A DNA stretch of 64,000 nucleotides from Neiella holothuriorum (GCF_019457915.1 NZ_JAHZSS010000016.1:40493-104492); one strand, 5' to 3'. Positions 1-8,850 are shown, counted from the stretch's first letter. Notes: generated by a model not told the origin, from the letters alone. Numbers and translations: made by a program.

Positions 1-19
1 TAACAAGGATTATGAAGCA

Positions 20-547
20 GTGAATAAGCAACGTGGATTTACCCTAATTGAATTAGTCGTAGTGATCGTGATACTCGGCATCCTTGCGGTCACTGCAAGC
101 CCCCGCTTTATTGATATATCTTCTGACGCTCGAGCTTCTACGCTGCAAGGTCTAAAGGGCGCGTTGCAGTCTGGTGCAGACTTGGTGTACTCAAAATCGG
201 TGATCAATGGTGTTGAAACGGGCTCAGATGAGCTGGATATTGACGGTGATGGCGTTGATGACATTTTGGTTCGCTCTGGCTATCCGCGAGTGGCCAACAA
301 CTGCACGCGCTTTATCAGCGATATGGACTACTGGGTGGACCTTAAAATTGAAGCCTCGTGTCAGAGCGATACGAATGCAGAATGGTATGGCGTGGTTGAA
401 TCGAACATGTTCCATTACATGCCGATGGGTTACACCACCACCGATGAGAACTGTTTTGTTACCTATACCACCGCCTCTGAATTCGATGGCAGTTCGTGGG
501 TTGATGCAGCCGGACCAATTATTCTGATTGAAACCGACGGTTGCTAA
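20..547 (+). CDS. Type IV pilin-like protein (MSHA pilin family)
   Basis: The 175-residue protein begins with a short basic leader and a class III signal: prepilin peptidase would cut after Gly6, leaving Phe+1 and the conserved Glu+5 (QRG|FTLIE), followed by a hydrophobic helix of about 20 residues that both anchors and polymerises pilins. The start is GTG at 20 because an ATG at 12 runs straight into a stop; AAGGA lies 10 bases upstream. Four cysteines lie in the globular part, in a range typical of mannose-sensitive haemagglutinin pilins (MshA/MshB). An Asp-rich stretch (DIDGDGVDD) could bind calcium. The window begins just upstream, so the rest of a pilus locus may lie to the left. Pilin class is certain; major versus minor role is not. 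Confidence 0.85.
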   Translation: MNKQRGFTLIELVVVIVILGILAVTASPRFIDISSDARASTLQGLKGALQSGADLVYSKSVINGVETGSDELDIDGDGVDDILVRSGYPRVANNCTRFISDMDYWVDLKIEASCQSDTNAEWYGVVESNMFHYMPMGYTTTDENCFVTYTTASEFDGSSWVDAAGPIILIETDGC

Positions 548-589
548 CGTAACGCGGCTTTTATTGCTGTACTTGTTGCACTAGAAATT

Positions 590-607
590 GGGGCCTTGTT
601 AGGCCCC
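590..607. terminator. Convergent hairpin between pilin and DUF3833 gene
   Basis: GGGGCCT-tgtt-AGGCCCC forms a perfect 7-bp GC-rich stem between the two converging genes; its right arm touches the TAG stop of the leftward gene. The U-tract is poor on either strand, so termination strength is uncertain. Confidence 0.5.
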
Positions 608-1191
608 TATGATTGTTTTTGCATAAATAGGGTGATCTGCCCTACTTCAATCCCAAACTTCGTTAATTTTCCGATATTGATGACCACGTCATCATCTAGC
701 TGATAGAGCCAGTCGTTTACCCCAACAGTCCACGGCTCACCATCAACCTCAATCATTAACTGATATTGCCAATTCATGGCAAATCCAACCACGCTACCAG
801 CGGCTTCGCCAACCACATCGCCTGCACTACCGGTGTACTGATCACCAATCTTTGTCAACCGCCACAGCCGATGCTGGCGTTCACCGTCATCAAATTCAAA
901 AGATTCATCTAAGACGCCCTGATCGCCTTGCCAGCTCGCATTGATGGTTGCGGTAAAACGACGTTTGACCAAACCGTTGCGATCGGTAACAAGCCCCCAC
1001 GCCTTAATGTCGCCATCAAAATATTGTTTCAAGTCGAAAGCTGGTGTCGTTTGTTTATAGTCAGATAATGACTGCGAACAGCCTGCAATCAAAAAACTTA
1101 AAGCAATGACTGAAACAATCGTTCTAATCGAATTTATAAAGATGCTGGTGTAATCATGCATCAGCTTAACAGCTCGCTTACAGTGCTCCAT
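607..1191 (-). CDS. DUF3833 lipoprotein
   Basis: Predicted outer- or inner-membrane lipoprotein with a lipobox (LIAGC) ending a long signal sequence. The body is beta-rich and matches my recollection of the DUF3833 family, which accompanies SDR/FAD-oxidoreductase/CFA-synthase clusters in marine gammaproteobacteria. ATG at 1191 is chosen because GGAG lies 9 bases upstream; a later ATG at 1161 would give a shorter leader. It overlaps the end of the upstream chalcone-isomerase-like gene by 14 bases, so the two are probably co-translated. Biochemical role is unknown; context suggests envelope or lipid maintenance under photo-oxidative stress. Confidence 0.75.
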   Translation of the reverse strand: MEHCKRAVKLMHDYTSIFINSIRTIVSVIALSFLIAGCSQSLSDYKQTTPAFDLKQYFDGDIKAWGLVTDRNGLVKRRFTATINASWQGDQGVLDESFEFDDGERQHRLWRLTKIGDQYTGSAGDVVGEAAGSVVGFAMNWQYQLMIEVDGEPWTVGVNDWLYQLDDDVVINIGKLTKFGIEVGQITLFMQKQS

Positions 1192-1903
1192 TGGCGTTCG
1201 TCTCCACAATAGTATGACCGAGCTTAGCGTGATGTTTAGATTGGCTAAACGCGCTGTTACGGTGCTTTCCCAGTAGGGCTAATCGGAAGGCTTGGTGCTC
1301 ATCTCGCTCTTGTAACCAAATCGACAGAAATTGGTTGCTGAATTCGCCAGATGGGACTTCCCCTAAGTAGTGATAACCGGCTGTTGAATGCGCCTCTTTA
1401 AGCCAAAATTTGGCACTATTATTTTGCCCAACGGTAACGGTCAAACTGTCACCTTCATGAATTTTCTCTGGCCAAATAGCCGCCAGCTGTTTGAGCCATA
1501 AACCTTGCTGCGGATCCTCTCCTAGCCCCATGCCTTGCCATTGCTCTGCTGTTCTTTCAATTAAGTCATCGCGCTCAATATCCAATTGGTAAGTCAAAGC
1601 CAGCGCAGTACCGGGTAGTTGTTCAAATTGAAACTGTCCTGACGGGTGATATAACCGAGCTTCATAGACGGTCCACCACAACCAACTGAAGGCAGCCTGC
1701 CCCACTAAATGCGATTCAGCCAAGACAAGGTGCTTGGTGTGTTTTGTTTCAGAGGGGATTGGCGATGCCGTAGGTTCATCGCTCAATGCGTTAAAGCTGC
1801 TTAACCAAAGGCAACTTGCGATGAACACACCGCGCCACCGCGCGTTGATTAACGGCCTTTTTTCAATGAACTGTGCACTTGTTCCGCTCGGTATTGCAGT
1901 CAT
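1178..1903 (-). CDS. Chalcone isomerase-like domain protein, exported
   Basis: About 241 residues with an N-terminal hydrophobic stretch suggesting export, then a chalcone-isomerase-like fold signature (VGQAAFSWLWWTVYEARLY, and ALTYQLDIERDDLIERTA followed by the Trp-containing helix). In bacteria such domains are not flavonoid enzymes; plant relatives bind fatty acids. ATG at 1903 has AGGAG at 7-base spacing; an upstream TTG is less likely. The gene lies 90 bases downstream of DUF2878 in the same direction, with a hairpin (TGTTCTG/CAGAACA) in between. Lipid binding or lipid processing is an inference from the neighbouring cyclopropane-fatty-acid synthase. Confidence 0.7.
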   Translation of the reverse strand: MTAIPSGTSAQFIEKRPLINARWRGVFIASCLWLSSFNALSDEPTASPIPSETKHTKHLVLAESHLVGQAAFSWLWWTVYEARLYHPSGQFQFEQLPGTALALTYQLDIERDDLIERTAEQWQGMGLGEDPQQGLWLKQLAAIWPEKIHEGDSLTVTVGQNNSAKFWLKEAHSTAGYHYLGEVPSGEFSNQFLSIWLQERDEHQAFRLALLGKHRNSAFSQSKHHAKLGHTIVETNANGAL

Positions 1904-1918
1904 AACCAATCTCCTGTG

Positions 1919-1940
1919 TTGTTCTGTTTATAAGCAGAAC
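1919..1940. repeat. Hairpin between DUF2878 and chalcone-isomerase-like genes
   Basis: TGTTCTG-tttataag-CAGAACA is a perfect 7-bp inverted repeat just upstream of the ribosome binding site of the leftward chalcone-isomerase-like gene. It could attenuate or separate expression within the operon, or serve as a repressor site. Confidence 0.4.
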
Positions 1941-1992
1941 AACGCCAAGGCGATCAGTTTGTCGGTCAATTTATGTGGCTAGCAAAGCGTTG

Positions 1993-2538
1993 TTAACGAG
2001 TGAATTGAAATGATTTAGGCACCAACCATGTGGCACTTAAGTAAAACAGAATGGCCCATTCAATGGCGATAATAAATGACGTGGATGATGTGAGCTCGCC
2101 TCCTGCAATTTGAGCGCCCGCATAATAACTTGCCCAACCGCCAGCCCCCGCCAAAGCAGAACCCAACAGCGGTTTTGCCACCAGCCAACGCAAACTGTGG
2201 TTAAGCAACGTGGCAAACAACGGCCAAAATGCAATAAGCCAAAGCGGCGGAACGGGCCCTGCGTGATTCGGTAAGATTAATACGCCACTGTGTAAATGGA
2301 AGCTTTCAGCAACAAGCCCGAGGGCAGCGAAAACACCCATTAAATAACGATCAGAGCGAGCCGACGAAGATAATGACCAATGACCAATCAACCAAGCAAT
2401 CACCCAAGGGACGGCCTGATCACCAATCAGTAATAAGCTAAACCAACACAGCTGAAATGAAGCGACGTTAAGTAACAACCACCAGACAGACTGTTTGGGT
2501 GCGGGCGATCCAGACTGTTGCGACAAGTGCGGCTCCAT
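1993..2538 (-). CDS. DUF2878 integral membrane protein
   Basis: A 181-residue protein with about five hydrophobic segments and the family's N-terminal pattern (LLNVASFQLCWFSLLL). It resembles DUF2878, a small membrane family that travels with CFA synthase, DUF1365 and FAD oxidoreductase genes. No strong Shine-Dalgarno is visible before ATG 2538, so it may be read through from the CFA synthase 70 bases upstream. Function unknown; inner-membrane location is supported by hydropathy and basic residues between the helices. Confidence 0.7.
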   Translation of the reverse strand: MEPHLSQQSGSPAPKQSVWWLLLNVASFQLCWFSLLLIGDQAVPWVIAWLIGHWSLSSSARSDRYLMGVFAALGLVAESFHLHSGVLILPNHAGPVPPLWLIAFWPLFATLLNHSLRWLVAKPLLGSALAGAGGWASYYAGAQIAGGELTSSTSFIIAIEWAILFYLSATWLVPKSFQFTR

Positions 2539-2608
2539 TATGACGGCGTAAACATTAGATCGGCCCTATTCAGCGAGGAAAGGGCTCGAACAGAGCCCAC
2601 ACATTACA

Positions 2609-3880
2609 TTATCTCAGAGGTTTGTCTAAGGTTAGCTGGACGGTACTAATGGAACGCTCACGAAAACCGCCTTCACAGTAGCATAAGTAAAAGCGCCACA
2701 TCCGTATAAAGCGCTCGTCAAATCCGAGTTGCTCAACTTGGTCGAGCTTGGCTTCAAAGTTCTCTCGCCAATCGGCTAATGTCTGGGCGTAATCTATGCC
2801 GATATCACGTACTTGTCGAATCACCATGTCGCTATATTTAGCCGCCTGATCAGACAATACGGCGACCGATGGTAGATAACCACCGGGGAAAATATAGCGT
2901 TGAATGAAGTCAACATTCTTGCGGTAACTGGGCTCGCGTTGGTCAGCTATGGTAATTGCCTGCAAGACCATTTTGCCACTGTCTGCTAACAACGAAGTGC
3001 ATCGTTTGAAAAACGTCGATAGATGCTCATAACCAACAGCTTCAATCATTTCAATCGAGATGATTTTGGAGTATTGCCCTTCTAATTGACGGTAGTCTTG
3101 TTTCAGCACTGTAATTTGATCGCTGACGTCTGATTGCTCAACACGTTGTTTAGCAAACTGATACTGGGCATCACTAATGGTTGTGGTGGTGACTTGGCAA
3201 CCGTAATGTTGCGCCGCAAACAACGCCAACCCACCCCAGCCGGTGCCAATTTCCAACAGATGATCATCAGCCGTTAGCTGCAAGTCGTCGCACAACAACT
3301 TGAGTTTGTGCTCACTCGCTTGTTGCAGCGATGCGCCTTGATGAGGGTAAACACCACTTGAATACATCATGGTGTCGTCTAAAAACAATTGGTAAAAGGC
3401 GTTACTCAAATCGTAGTGGTGGGCAATATTTCGCTGCGATCCCGTCACGCTATTACTGTTGAACTTATGGAGCAGTTTTAGGAACAGTCGCTTGAGCGGG
3501 CTTGCCTGTGATTCAATGGCATCGAGCGCTGCCATATTAGCCGCTAACACGCGCACTACCGCTGTAAGATCAGGACTATCCCACCAGCCATCCATGTAAG
3601 CTTCCGCACCTCCAATACTGCCACCGCGCATCACCGCTTTGTAGAAACGTTCGTCACGCACATGAATTTCTGCACTCAGCGCCGATGACGGATCGCCGAA
3701 TTCACATTGCCAGCCGTGACAGTCGCGCAGTAACAAACGTCCATGGCGTAGCTGTTGAAGAGGCTTCAATAACAACCGAGTTAGTAGCGAAGGTGCTATC
3801 TCATCATGTTGATTTTGGATCACCGACCCATCGCTATTCAGTGACTTGGTCGCATCAGCTAGAGTGGAATCGTTTGCCAT
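2609..3880 (-). CDS. cfa: Cyclopropane-fatty-acyl-phospholipid synthase family
   Basis: This 423-residue SAM-dependent methyltransferase modifies unsaturated acyl chains of membrane phospholipids. Visible are the SAM-binding loop LLEIGTGWGGLALFAA, the HYDLSN substrate-side motif, the IEMIEAVGYEH segment, FPGGYLPS, and the C-terminal YLCYCEGGF signature. AGGAG is 7 bases before the ATG. Membership in a putative ECF11-controlled block resembles Rhodobacter sphaeroides, where RpoE/ChrR governs cfa-like genes that act on membrane lipids during singlet-oxygen stress; a related methyltransferase route makes furan fatty acids there. Whether this enzyme makes cyclopropanes or methylated precursors cannot be told from sequence. 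Confidence 0.92.
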   Translation of the reverse strand: MANDSTLADATKSLNSDGSVIQNQHDEIAPSLLTRLLLKPLQQLRHGRLLLRDCHGWQCEFGDPSSALSAEIHVRDERFYKAVMRGGSIGGAEAYMDGWWDSPDLTAVVRVLAANMAALDAIESQASPLKRLFLKLLHKFNSNSVTGSQRNIAHHYDLSNAFYQLFLDDTMMYSSGVYPHQGASLQQASEHKLKLLCDDLQLTADDHLLEIGTGWGGLALFAAQHYGCQVTTTTISDAQYQFAKQRVEQSDVSDQITVLKQDYRQLEGQYSKIISIEMIEAVGYEHLSTFFKRCTSLLADSGKMVLQAITIADQREPSYRKNVDFIQRYIFPGGYLPSVAVLSDQAAKYSDMVIRQVRDIGIDYAQTLADWRENFEAKLDQVEQLGFDERFIRMWRFYLCYCEGGFRERSISTVQLTLDKPLR

Positions 3881-3883
3881 GCC

Positions 3884-4621
3884 TTAACTCCTGTTGTCCA
3901 TTTTATGAGGCACGTAAGGCACCCCTTTTAACCATAACTTGAGCGCCTGCCAGTATATTTTCACCACGACGCTGACCGTCATAATGGGCGTTTTTATCAA
4001 GGCTCGAGTTAAGTTACGAGAGTTGAGCGGTTGTTGGATCATCGCCAGCGTGGCATCAAACAATTTGCCCTGCTCATCATGATTTTCGATATGGAGATTT
4101 AATTTGCTCGCAGGCTCTTTAATACGCCAGTGATACGTCATCGCCAAATCCATAAACGGCGACACATGGAAGGACTTGCGTTGCTGGTATTCTTCATTAC
4201 GGCAATTCACTGCGTAATAGTGTTTTTGTAACCAAGGGGTATTACTGACTTCGGCAAGCAAATAGCGCAATGTTCCGCTCGCGTCGTAGCAATAAAAACA
4301 ATTGATGGGGCTGAAATAGATCCCCAAATAACGAAGCTGCCCCACCATCACGATACGGCCATCGCACTCATAGCCCGTTAGCTCCTTTAACGTTTCAACA
4401 GCCGCTTGTTTAATGCCCATATTGCCTTTCGCTGGAAAGTAATCGGCTTGCTTTAATTGCGCCCAATTAAAGCTATCAACAGAGAACCAGCGCATCGATT
4501 GGTGAAGCTCCGACAGCTCATCCAGATCAATTGCGAGCATAAACATTGGGTAGCAAAAACTATTCTGCTTGGGTCGGGTTCGACGATGGCGAACAACGCC
4601 TTGGTAGAGGCTTGAATTCAT
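3884..4621 (-). CDS. DUF1365 family protein
   Basis: A 245-residue protein opening with MNSSLYQGVVRHRRTRP, typical of DUF1365 (HxRxxP motif), followed by YPMFMLAIDLDEL and the YLGIYFSPINCFYCYD core. The start at 4621 overlaps the stop of the FAD oxidoreductase in an ATGA arrangement, a sign of translational coupling. DUF1365 proteins are almost always found beside a COG2907 amine-oxidase-like flavoprotein and CFA synthase, as here, and probably act with them on fatty-acyl chains. No catalytic chemistry has been assigned that I can confirm. Confidence 0.88.
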   Translation of the reverse strand: MNSSLYQGVVRHRRTRPKQNSFCYPMFMLAIDLDELSELHQSMRWFSVDSFNWAQLKQADYFPAKGNMGIKQAAVETLKELTGYECDGRIVMVGQLRYLGIYFSPINCFYCYDASGTLRYLLAEVSNTPWLQKHYYAVNCRNEEYQQRKSFHVSPFMDLAMTYHWRIKEPASKLNLHIENHDEQGKLFDATLAMIQQPLNSRNLTRALIKTPIMTVSVVVKIYWQALKLWLKGVPYVPHKMDNRS

Positions 4622-5904
4622 CGGCCGGCTCCAGCGACTAGCACATCGCCTCCAAGCAGTTTCGATACATCTTGTGCCGAACGAACACCATCTTCGTGAA
4701 AGCCGTTGTACCAATAGGCACCGCAAAAGAAGCAGCCGTCTTGGCCATTAATCAGTTGCCGTTGTTGTTGCGCTTTAAAGCTCGTTCGGTTGAATACGGG
4801 GTGATGATATTCGTAACGACCAATCACATGCTGCGGATCGATTTGATCGGCCTGATTCAGGCTCACGCAGTAGGTCGTATCACCGCTTAACCCCTGCAAA
4901 ATATTCATGTTGTAGGTTAGCGTTGCTTGCGGATCGTCACTGTCATCAAGCATGTAATTCCATGCAGCCCAGGCCGCTTGGCGTTTAGGTAGCCGTGAAA
5001 TGTCGGTATGTAAAATCACGTCATTGGCCTGAAACGGAATATCATCTAACACCTGTCGTTCTTGCTCTGACGCGTGCTGGCCCAATAAGCGCAACGCTTC
5101 ATCGCTATGGCAAGCAAAAATAACGGCATCAAAATCGTCTTTGCCATTGGCGTGTTCAACACTTACATGGGCTAATTCGTTGCCGTCGTAATGACGAGAC
5201 ACAGCAACGGCGCCTGAAGCAAATGCAACTTCTCCTTCCACACAGTTTCGCCATGCTTTGACATATTGATGAGAGCCGCCCGTTATGACATACCATTGCG
5301 GCCGATTAACGACATCGAGCAAGCCATGGTTAATGAAAAAGCGAACAAAAAACAACGCCGGAAATTCATTCATCTCTTTAATCGACGACGACCAAATCGC
5401 GGCGCCCATCGACATTAGATAATTGACACGGAAGTACTCGTTGAAACCATGTTGATCTAAATAATCAGCCAGGCTCATGGATTCATCTAATTCGCCTTCA
5501 TCAAAGCTCTGCTTGGCCAGTTTGTTAAAGCGATTAATGTCGTACAGTAATCGATAAAACTTTGGATTTAACCAATTGCGGCGCTGCGCAAACAAGCTCG
5601 ACAAAGAGTGGCCATTGTACTCTAGGTTGGCCGCTTGATTACTCACGCTATAGCTCATGTCCGTTTCTTGAAACGGTACCTTTAGCGCCGCTAAAAATGC
5701 TTGGAAGTTTGGGTATGTCCGGTCATTAAATACAATGAAGCCCGTATCAATGGCGCGGCCAGCATGTTCGCCATCAAGTTCTTTCGTCGCGGTATGGCCG
5801 CCTAAGTAATCATTTTTTTCAAACAGCGTGATCTGATGATGTTTGCGCAACAAATAACTTGCAACGAGCCCTGAAATTCCACTTCCGATAACCGCGATTT
5901 TCAT
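4618..5904 (-). CDS. NAD(P)/FAD-dependent oxidoreductase (COG2907, amine-oxidase fold)
   Basis: The 428-residue flavoprotein has an N-terminal dinucleotide-binding GSGISG loop, then the FEKNDYLGGHT and IDTGFIVFNDRTYP segments characteristic of the COG2907 group, and a C-terminal FAD-contacting stretch around GAYWYNGFHEDGV. It probably desaturates or oxidises membrane lipid acyl chains together with its DUF1365 and CFA-synthase partners; that role is inferred from conserved neighbourhood, not from motifs. It overlaps the SDR gene upstream (ATGA) and DUF1365 downstream (ATGA), so the three are tightly coupled. Confidence 0.9.
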   Translation of the reverse strand: MKIAVIGSGISGLVASYLLRKHHQITLFEKNDYLGGHTATKELDGEHAGRAIDTGFIVFNDRTYPNFQAFLAALKVPFQETDMSYSVSNQAANLEYNGHSLSSLFAQRRNWLNPKFYRLLYDINRFNKLAKQSFDEGELDESMSLADYLDQHGFNEYFRVNYLMSMGAAIWSSSIKEMNEFPALFFVRFFINHGLLDVVNRPQWYVITGGSHQYVKAWRNCVEGEVAFASGAVAVSRHYDGNELAHVSVEHANGKDDFDAVIFACHSDEALRLLGQHASEQERQVLDDIPFQANDVILHTDISRLPKRQAAWAAWNYMLDDSDDPQATLTYNMNILQGLSGDTTYCVSLNQADQIDPQHVIGRYEYHHPVFNRTSFKAQQQRQLINGQDGCFFCGAYWYNGFHEDGVRSAQDVSKLLGGDVLVAGAGR

Positions 5905-6716
5905 AGATTCGATAAATCCTTGTGTTGGGGCGTTTGATGACCATTCGATCGGCGACTTGGCTGATTCAGCTTGCTAGCTAGCCATAATCGGGCTGAGACC
6001 GGCAGCTTATGGATAAGTCGGAGCACGCCACAAAACAAACGAGGAAAATGCACTTCTGCTTTTCCTTTTTCAACACCGGCTCGAATTGCTGCACTGGCCG
6101 CTTGCGTTGACGCCAGCATTGGCATATCAAAATCATTTTTCTGGGTCAGAGGGGTATCAATAAAGCCAAGCATGACGTTGGTGACTTTAATCTCGCGCGG
6201 GGCCAAGGTGTTGTGAAGCACGTGCGCTAGGTATTGTAGTGCTGCTTTCGAGGCGCCATAAAACTCGGCACGGGCAAATGGTAGATACACCGACGCACTG
6301 CCAATGAAGGCAACTTTCGCGTCCGGTGAGCTGCTTAATAAGTCGGATAGGTTCTCCAACAACCGAACCGGCGCCACCACATTAATATCTAGCGTCTGCT
6401 GCAAAACACTCGTTTTGAGCTGACCATCATCGACATAGTGGCAAACGCCCGCATTGAGAATTAAGACATCAATGGCGGCATAACGACGCGCCAACTCTAA
6501 ACAACTGGTTGCGACCGCGCGCTCATCGGTCAAATCACAACAGATGGTGTCGGCACCTAGCTGCTGCAAGTCCACCAATTGGGCAACGTTACGGCCAATG
6601 GCAATCACGTTGGCGCCTGAGGCTAAGTAGTCCAGCGTTAACTGATAGCCGACACCAGAGGTTGCCCCAGTGATAAGCACTGTCAGTTGGCGCGATTGAG
6701 GTTTATTAAGGGGCAC
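5901..6716 (-). CDS. Short-chain dehydrogenase/reductase
   Basis: Classical SDR of 271 residues: cofactor motif TGATSGVG near residue 17, NAG motif (LILNAGV), catalytic Ser in IGSASVY, and the YGASK Tyr-Lys pair. The Asp in CCDLTD suggests NAD(P) selection typical of SDRs. The start is GTG at 6716, overlapping the TAG stop of the NTF2-like gene by one base; its own stop overlaps the flavoprotein start. The C-terminal 30 residues are polar and basic, longer than the core family. Substrate unknown; operon context suggests a lipid-derived carbonyl. Confidence 0.88.
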   Translation of the reverse strand: MPLNKPQSRQLTVLITGATSGVGYQLTLDYLASGANVIAIGRNVAQLVDLQQLGADTICCDLTDERAVATSCLELARRYAAIDVLILNAGVCHYVDDGQLKTSVLQQTLDINVVAPVRLLENLSDLLSSSPDAKVAFIGSASVYLPFARAEFYGASKAALQYLAHVLHNTLAPREIKVTNVMLGFIDTPLTQKNDFDMPMLASTQAASAAIRAGVEKGKAEVHFPRLFCGVLRLIHKLPVSARLWLASKLNQPSRRSNGHQTPQHKDLSNL

Positions 6717-7150
6717 TAGGATACCTCCGAGTCCACCATACGGTGCTTGAGATAGCGGACGGCTGATCCGAGTAATGGTAGGTGTTCATACAGCATGGCG
6801 CCGCCATCGAAATAATCCTGATGGCGCACAATCAATTGTTCGGCAATTTCAATACGACTGACGCCTTCTAGTTGCACTGTGCGGCCGCGATTCACACGCG
6901 GGTGACGGTAGCGCATCGTCCAGCCTATAACCGCTTGATTGGCTTCAACCAACTGCCAGTTATAGTCAAAGCCAATGCTGTCGACGTTGGCATAGAGATT
7001 ACTAAAATAGCTTCGGATGGCTGCCAAGCCATCAACCTGATGAAAAGGGTCAATAAATACCGCCTGAGGCGCATAAAACTGATCCAACGACGCCAAGTTA
7101 CTGGCATTGAGGTTTTGGTACATAGCCTTGAATTGTTCAATCCATTTCAT
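6716..7150 (-). CDS. Nuclear transport factor 2-like (SnoaL-type) protein
   Basis: A small alpha+beta-barrel protein of 144 residues. The segments YAPQAVFIDPFHQVDGLAAI, YANVDSIGFDY and RHQDYFDGGAMLYEHLPLLG are typical of the NTF2-like proteins that open SDR/COG2907/DUF1365/CFA operons. ATG at 7150 is chosen because homologues start near MKWIEQF and an AAAGG lies upstream; longer reading-frame starts would add an unrelated basic leader. It is the first gene of the leftward block and is preceded by a putative ECF11-type promoter at 7261-7287. Confidence 0.82.
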   Translation of the reverse strand: MKWIEQFKAMYQNLNASNLASLDQFYAPQAVFIDPFHQVDGLAAIRSYFSNLYANVDSIGFDYNWQLVEANQAVIGWTMRYRHPRVNRGRTVQLEGVSRIEIAEQLIVRHQDYFDGGAMLYEHLPLLGSAVRYLKHRMVDSEVS

Positions 7151-7260
7151 TGATGCCGCCTTTAATGCAAACCAAAGTTGCTGACACCACGTGAAAGCAC
7201 GTGAAAAAACGCGAAAAACTGACCTTTTGAGTCTAACAGCATCTCGCCTAATGCCCTTAA

Positions 7261-7287
7261 AAACGTAGAAATTTCTAACTCGGATCA
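7261..7287 (-). promoter_or_regulatory. Putative ECF11 (RpoE/ChrR-type) promoter of the lipid block
   Basis: On the minus strand TGATCC (7287-7282) is followed by exactly 16 bases and CGTTT (7265-7261). This matches the TGATC-N16-CGTA type promoter I recall for ECF11 sigma factors, with one mismatch in the -10. It lies about 110 bases before the NTF2-like start. The same geometry recurs before the TudS/photolyase pair. Confidence 0.55.
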
Positions 7288-7409
7288 ATTCGTTATCGAT
7301 TTTAGTCACCACGCTCAAAACCGTGGCACAGGTATATCTTTTAAAGGGCCCGTCCACATGGCGTTTCCGTGAGCCATATTAAAAATTGTAATTCGGCGTG
7401 AAAAACAAA

Positions 7410-7425
7410 ATGAAAACGCTTTCAT
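7410..7425. promoter_or_regulatory. LacI-family operator upstream of beta-glucosidase
   Basis: ATGAAAACGCTTTCAT is a palindrome with perfect ATGAAA/TTTCAT arms and a central CG, the usual shape of LacI/GalR-family operators. It lies 56 bases before the beta-glucosidase ATG, where it would overlap the promoter. No LacI-type DNA-binding regulator is adjacent, so the repressor must be encoded elsewhere. Confidence 0.65.
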
Positions 7426-7480
7426 TTTTTCGCATTTATGGTTAAATGGCGCCAGATAATTAACACTCAGAGGTTTAATC

Positions 7481-8827
7481 ATGGCGTCAAGCTATCAATT
7501 TCCAGCCGACTTTGAATGGGGAGCTGCCACCGCGGCTTACCAGATTGAGGGCGCTTATAACGAAGATGGTCGCGGCATGTCGACTTGGGATACCTTCAGC
7601 CGGTTACCCGGTCGTACCTTAGATGGCGACACTGGTGATGTGGCGTGCGATCACTACCACAGAACCAAACAAGACATCGAATTGATGAAGCAATTGGGCC
7701 TTAAGCACTATCGCTTTTCAATTGCATGGCCGCGCATTCTGCCAACCGGTGAAGGTGCCGTTAATCAAGCAGGCTTGGATTTTTACAGCCAACTCGTTGA
7801 TGACTTAATTGCCGCGGGTATTGAACCTCTGATCACCCTATTCCACTGGGATCTGCCACAGGCTTTACAAGATAATTATGGCGGCTGGAAGTCGCGCCGT
7901 GTTGCGGAGCTGTTTGCTGAATACACCGACGTTGTAACCAAAGCATTAGGCGATCGCGTCAAGAAATGGAGCACGATTAATGAAATCATGTGCTTCACCA
8001 CCATGGCCCATAAACTCGATCAACACGCTCCAGGCGGCCTTGAGCCCGACGCGATTACCAACCAAACCGTGCACCACGCACTGCTCGGTCATGGCTTGGC
8101 AACCCAAGTGATTCGACAAAACATTCCAGACGCAACAGTAGGTATTGTTGATAATCTTTATGCGCCGTGGCCACTGCACCGTGACGAAGCTCATATCGCC
8201 GCTGCGCGCAAAGCCTTTAAAGATCGCAATGCGCAGATCTTGTTTCCGCTGTTAACCGGGAAATATGACGAGCAAGCGTATCAACGCCATTTTGGTGATT
8301 TACCACAATATACTGATGAAGACATGGCGATCATCAGTCAGCCGCTGGACTACATCGGCTACAACTTCTACAACCACCCACCAGTGCGCCCGAGCGACAA
8401 CGAGCAAGGGTTTGAAGTTATCGACATGCCTGATGCTTATCCACGCACAGACATGGGCTGGCCGATCACACCAGATGCCATGTATTGGTTACTGAAGTTT
8501 ACCCAAGATTACTTTGGTGATCTGCCGATTTACATTACTGAAAATGGTATGGCTGCGGCCGACAAGGTTGAGCGTGACGGCACAGTACAAGATATGGATC
8601 GGATTGAGTTTTTACGCACGCACCTGCGAGCTTGTCACCAAGCCATTGCCGAAGGTGTGCCGCTCAAAGGCTATTATGTCTGGTCACTATTCGACAATTT
8701 TGAATGGGCATTTGGTTACACCAAACGCTTTGGCATTATTCGTGTTGAGTACGATACACAGAAACGCATCGTGAAAGAGTCCGGCCACTATTACAAAGCC
8801 GTGATGGCGTCTAACTCGGTGTTATAA
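7481..8827 (+). CDS. GH1 beta-glucosidase
   Basis: The 448-residue enzyme has the standard length and landmarks of glycoside hydrolase family 1: FEWGAATAAYQIEGA at the N-terminus, HWDLPQAL, the acid/base Glu168 in TINEI, the nucleophile Glu354 in YITENG, and the C-terminal YYVWSLFDNFEWAFGY substrate-pocket motif. There is no signal peptide, so it probably hydrolyses imported cellobiose or other beta-glucosides in the cytoplasm. The acid/base motif reads NEI rather than the usual NEP; the glutamate itself is kept. A LacI-type operator upstream suggests induction by its sugar. It stands alone, with no transporter gene beside it. Confidence 0.95.
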   Translation: MASSYQFPADFEWGAATAAYQIEGAYNEDGRGMSTWDTFSRLPGRTLDGDTGDVACDHYHRTKQDIELMKQLGLKHYRFSIAWPRILPTGEGAVNQAGLDFYSQLVDDLIAAGIEPLITLFHWDLPQALQDNYGGWKSRRVAELFAEYTDVVTKALGDRVKKWSTINEIMCFTTMAHKLDQHAPGGLEPDAITNQTVHHALLGHGLATQVIRQNIPDATVGIVDNLYAPWPLHRDEAHIAAARKAFKDRNAQILFPLLTGKYDEQAYQRHFGDLPQYTDEDMAIISQPLDYIGYNFYNHPPVRPSDNEQGFEVIDMPDAYPRTDMGWPITPDAMYWLLKFTQDYFGDLPIYITENGMAAADKVERDGTVQDMDRIEFLRTHLRACHQAIAEGVPLKGYYVWSLFDNFEWAFGYTKRFGIIRVEYDTQKRIVKESGHYYKAVMASNSVL

Positions 8828-8850
8828 GTACGGCATATATCATGAACCAG

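Noticed and set aside
207..527. Overlapping plus-strand frame inside the pilin gene
   Set aside because: It lies in another frame of a clear pilin and encodes no recognisable domain.
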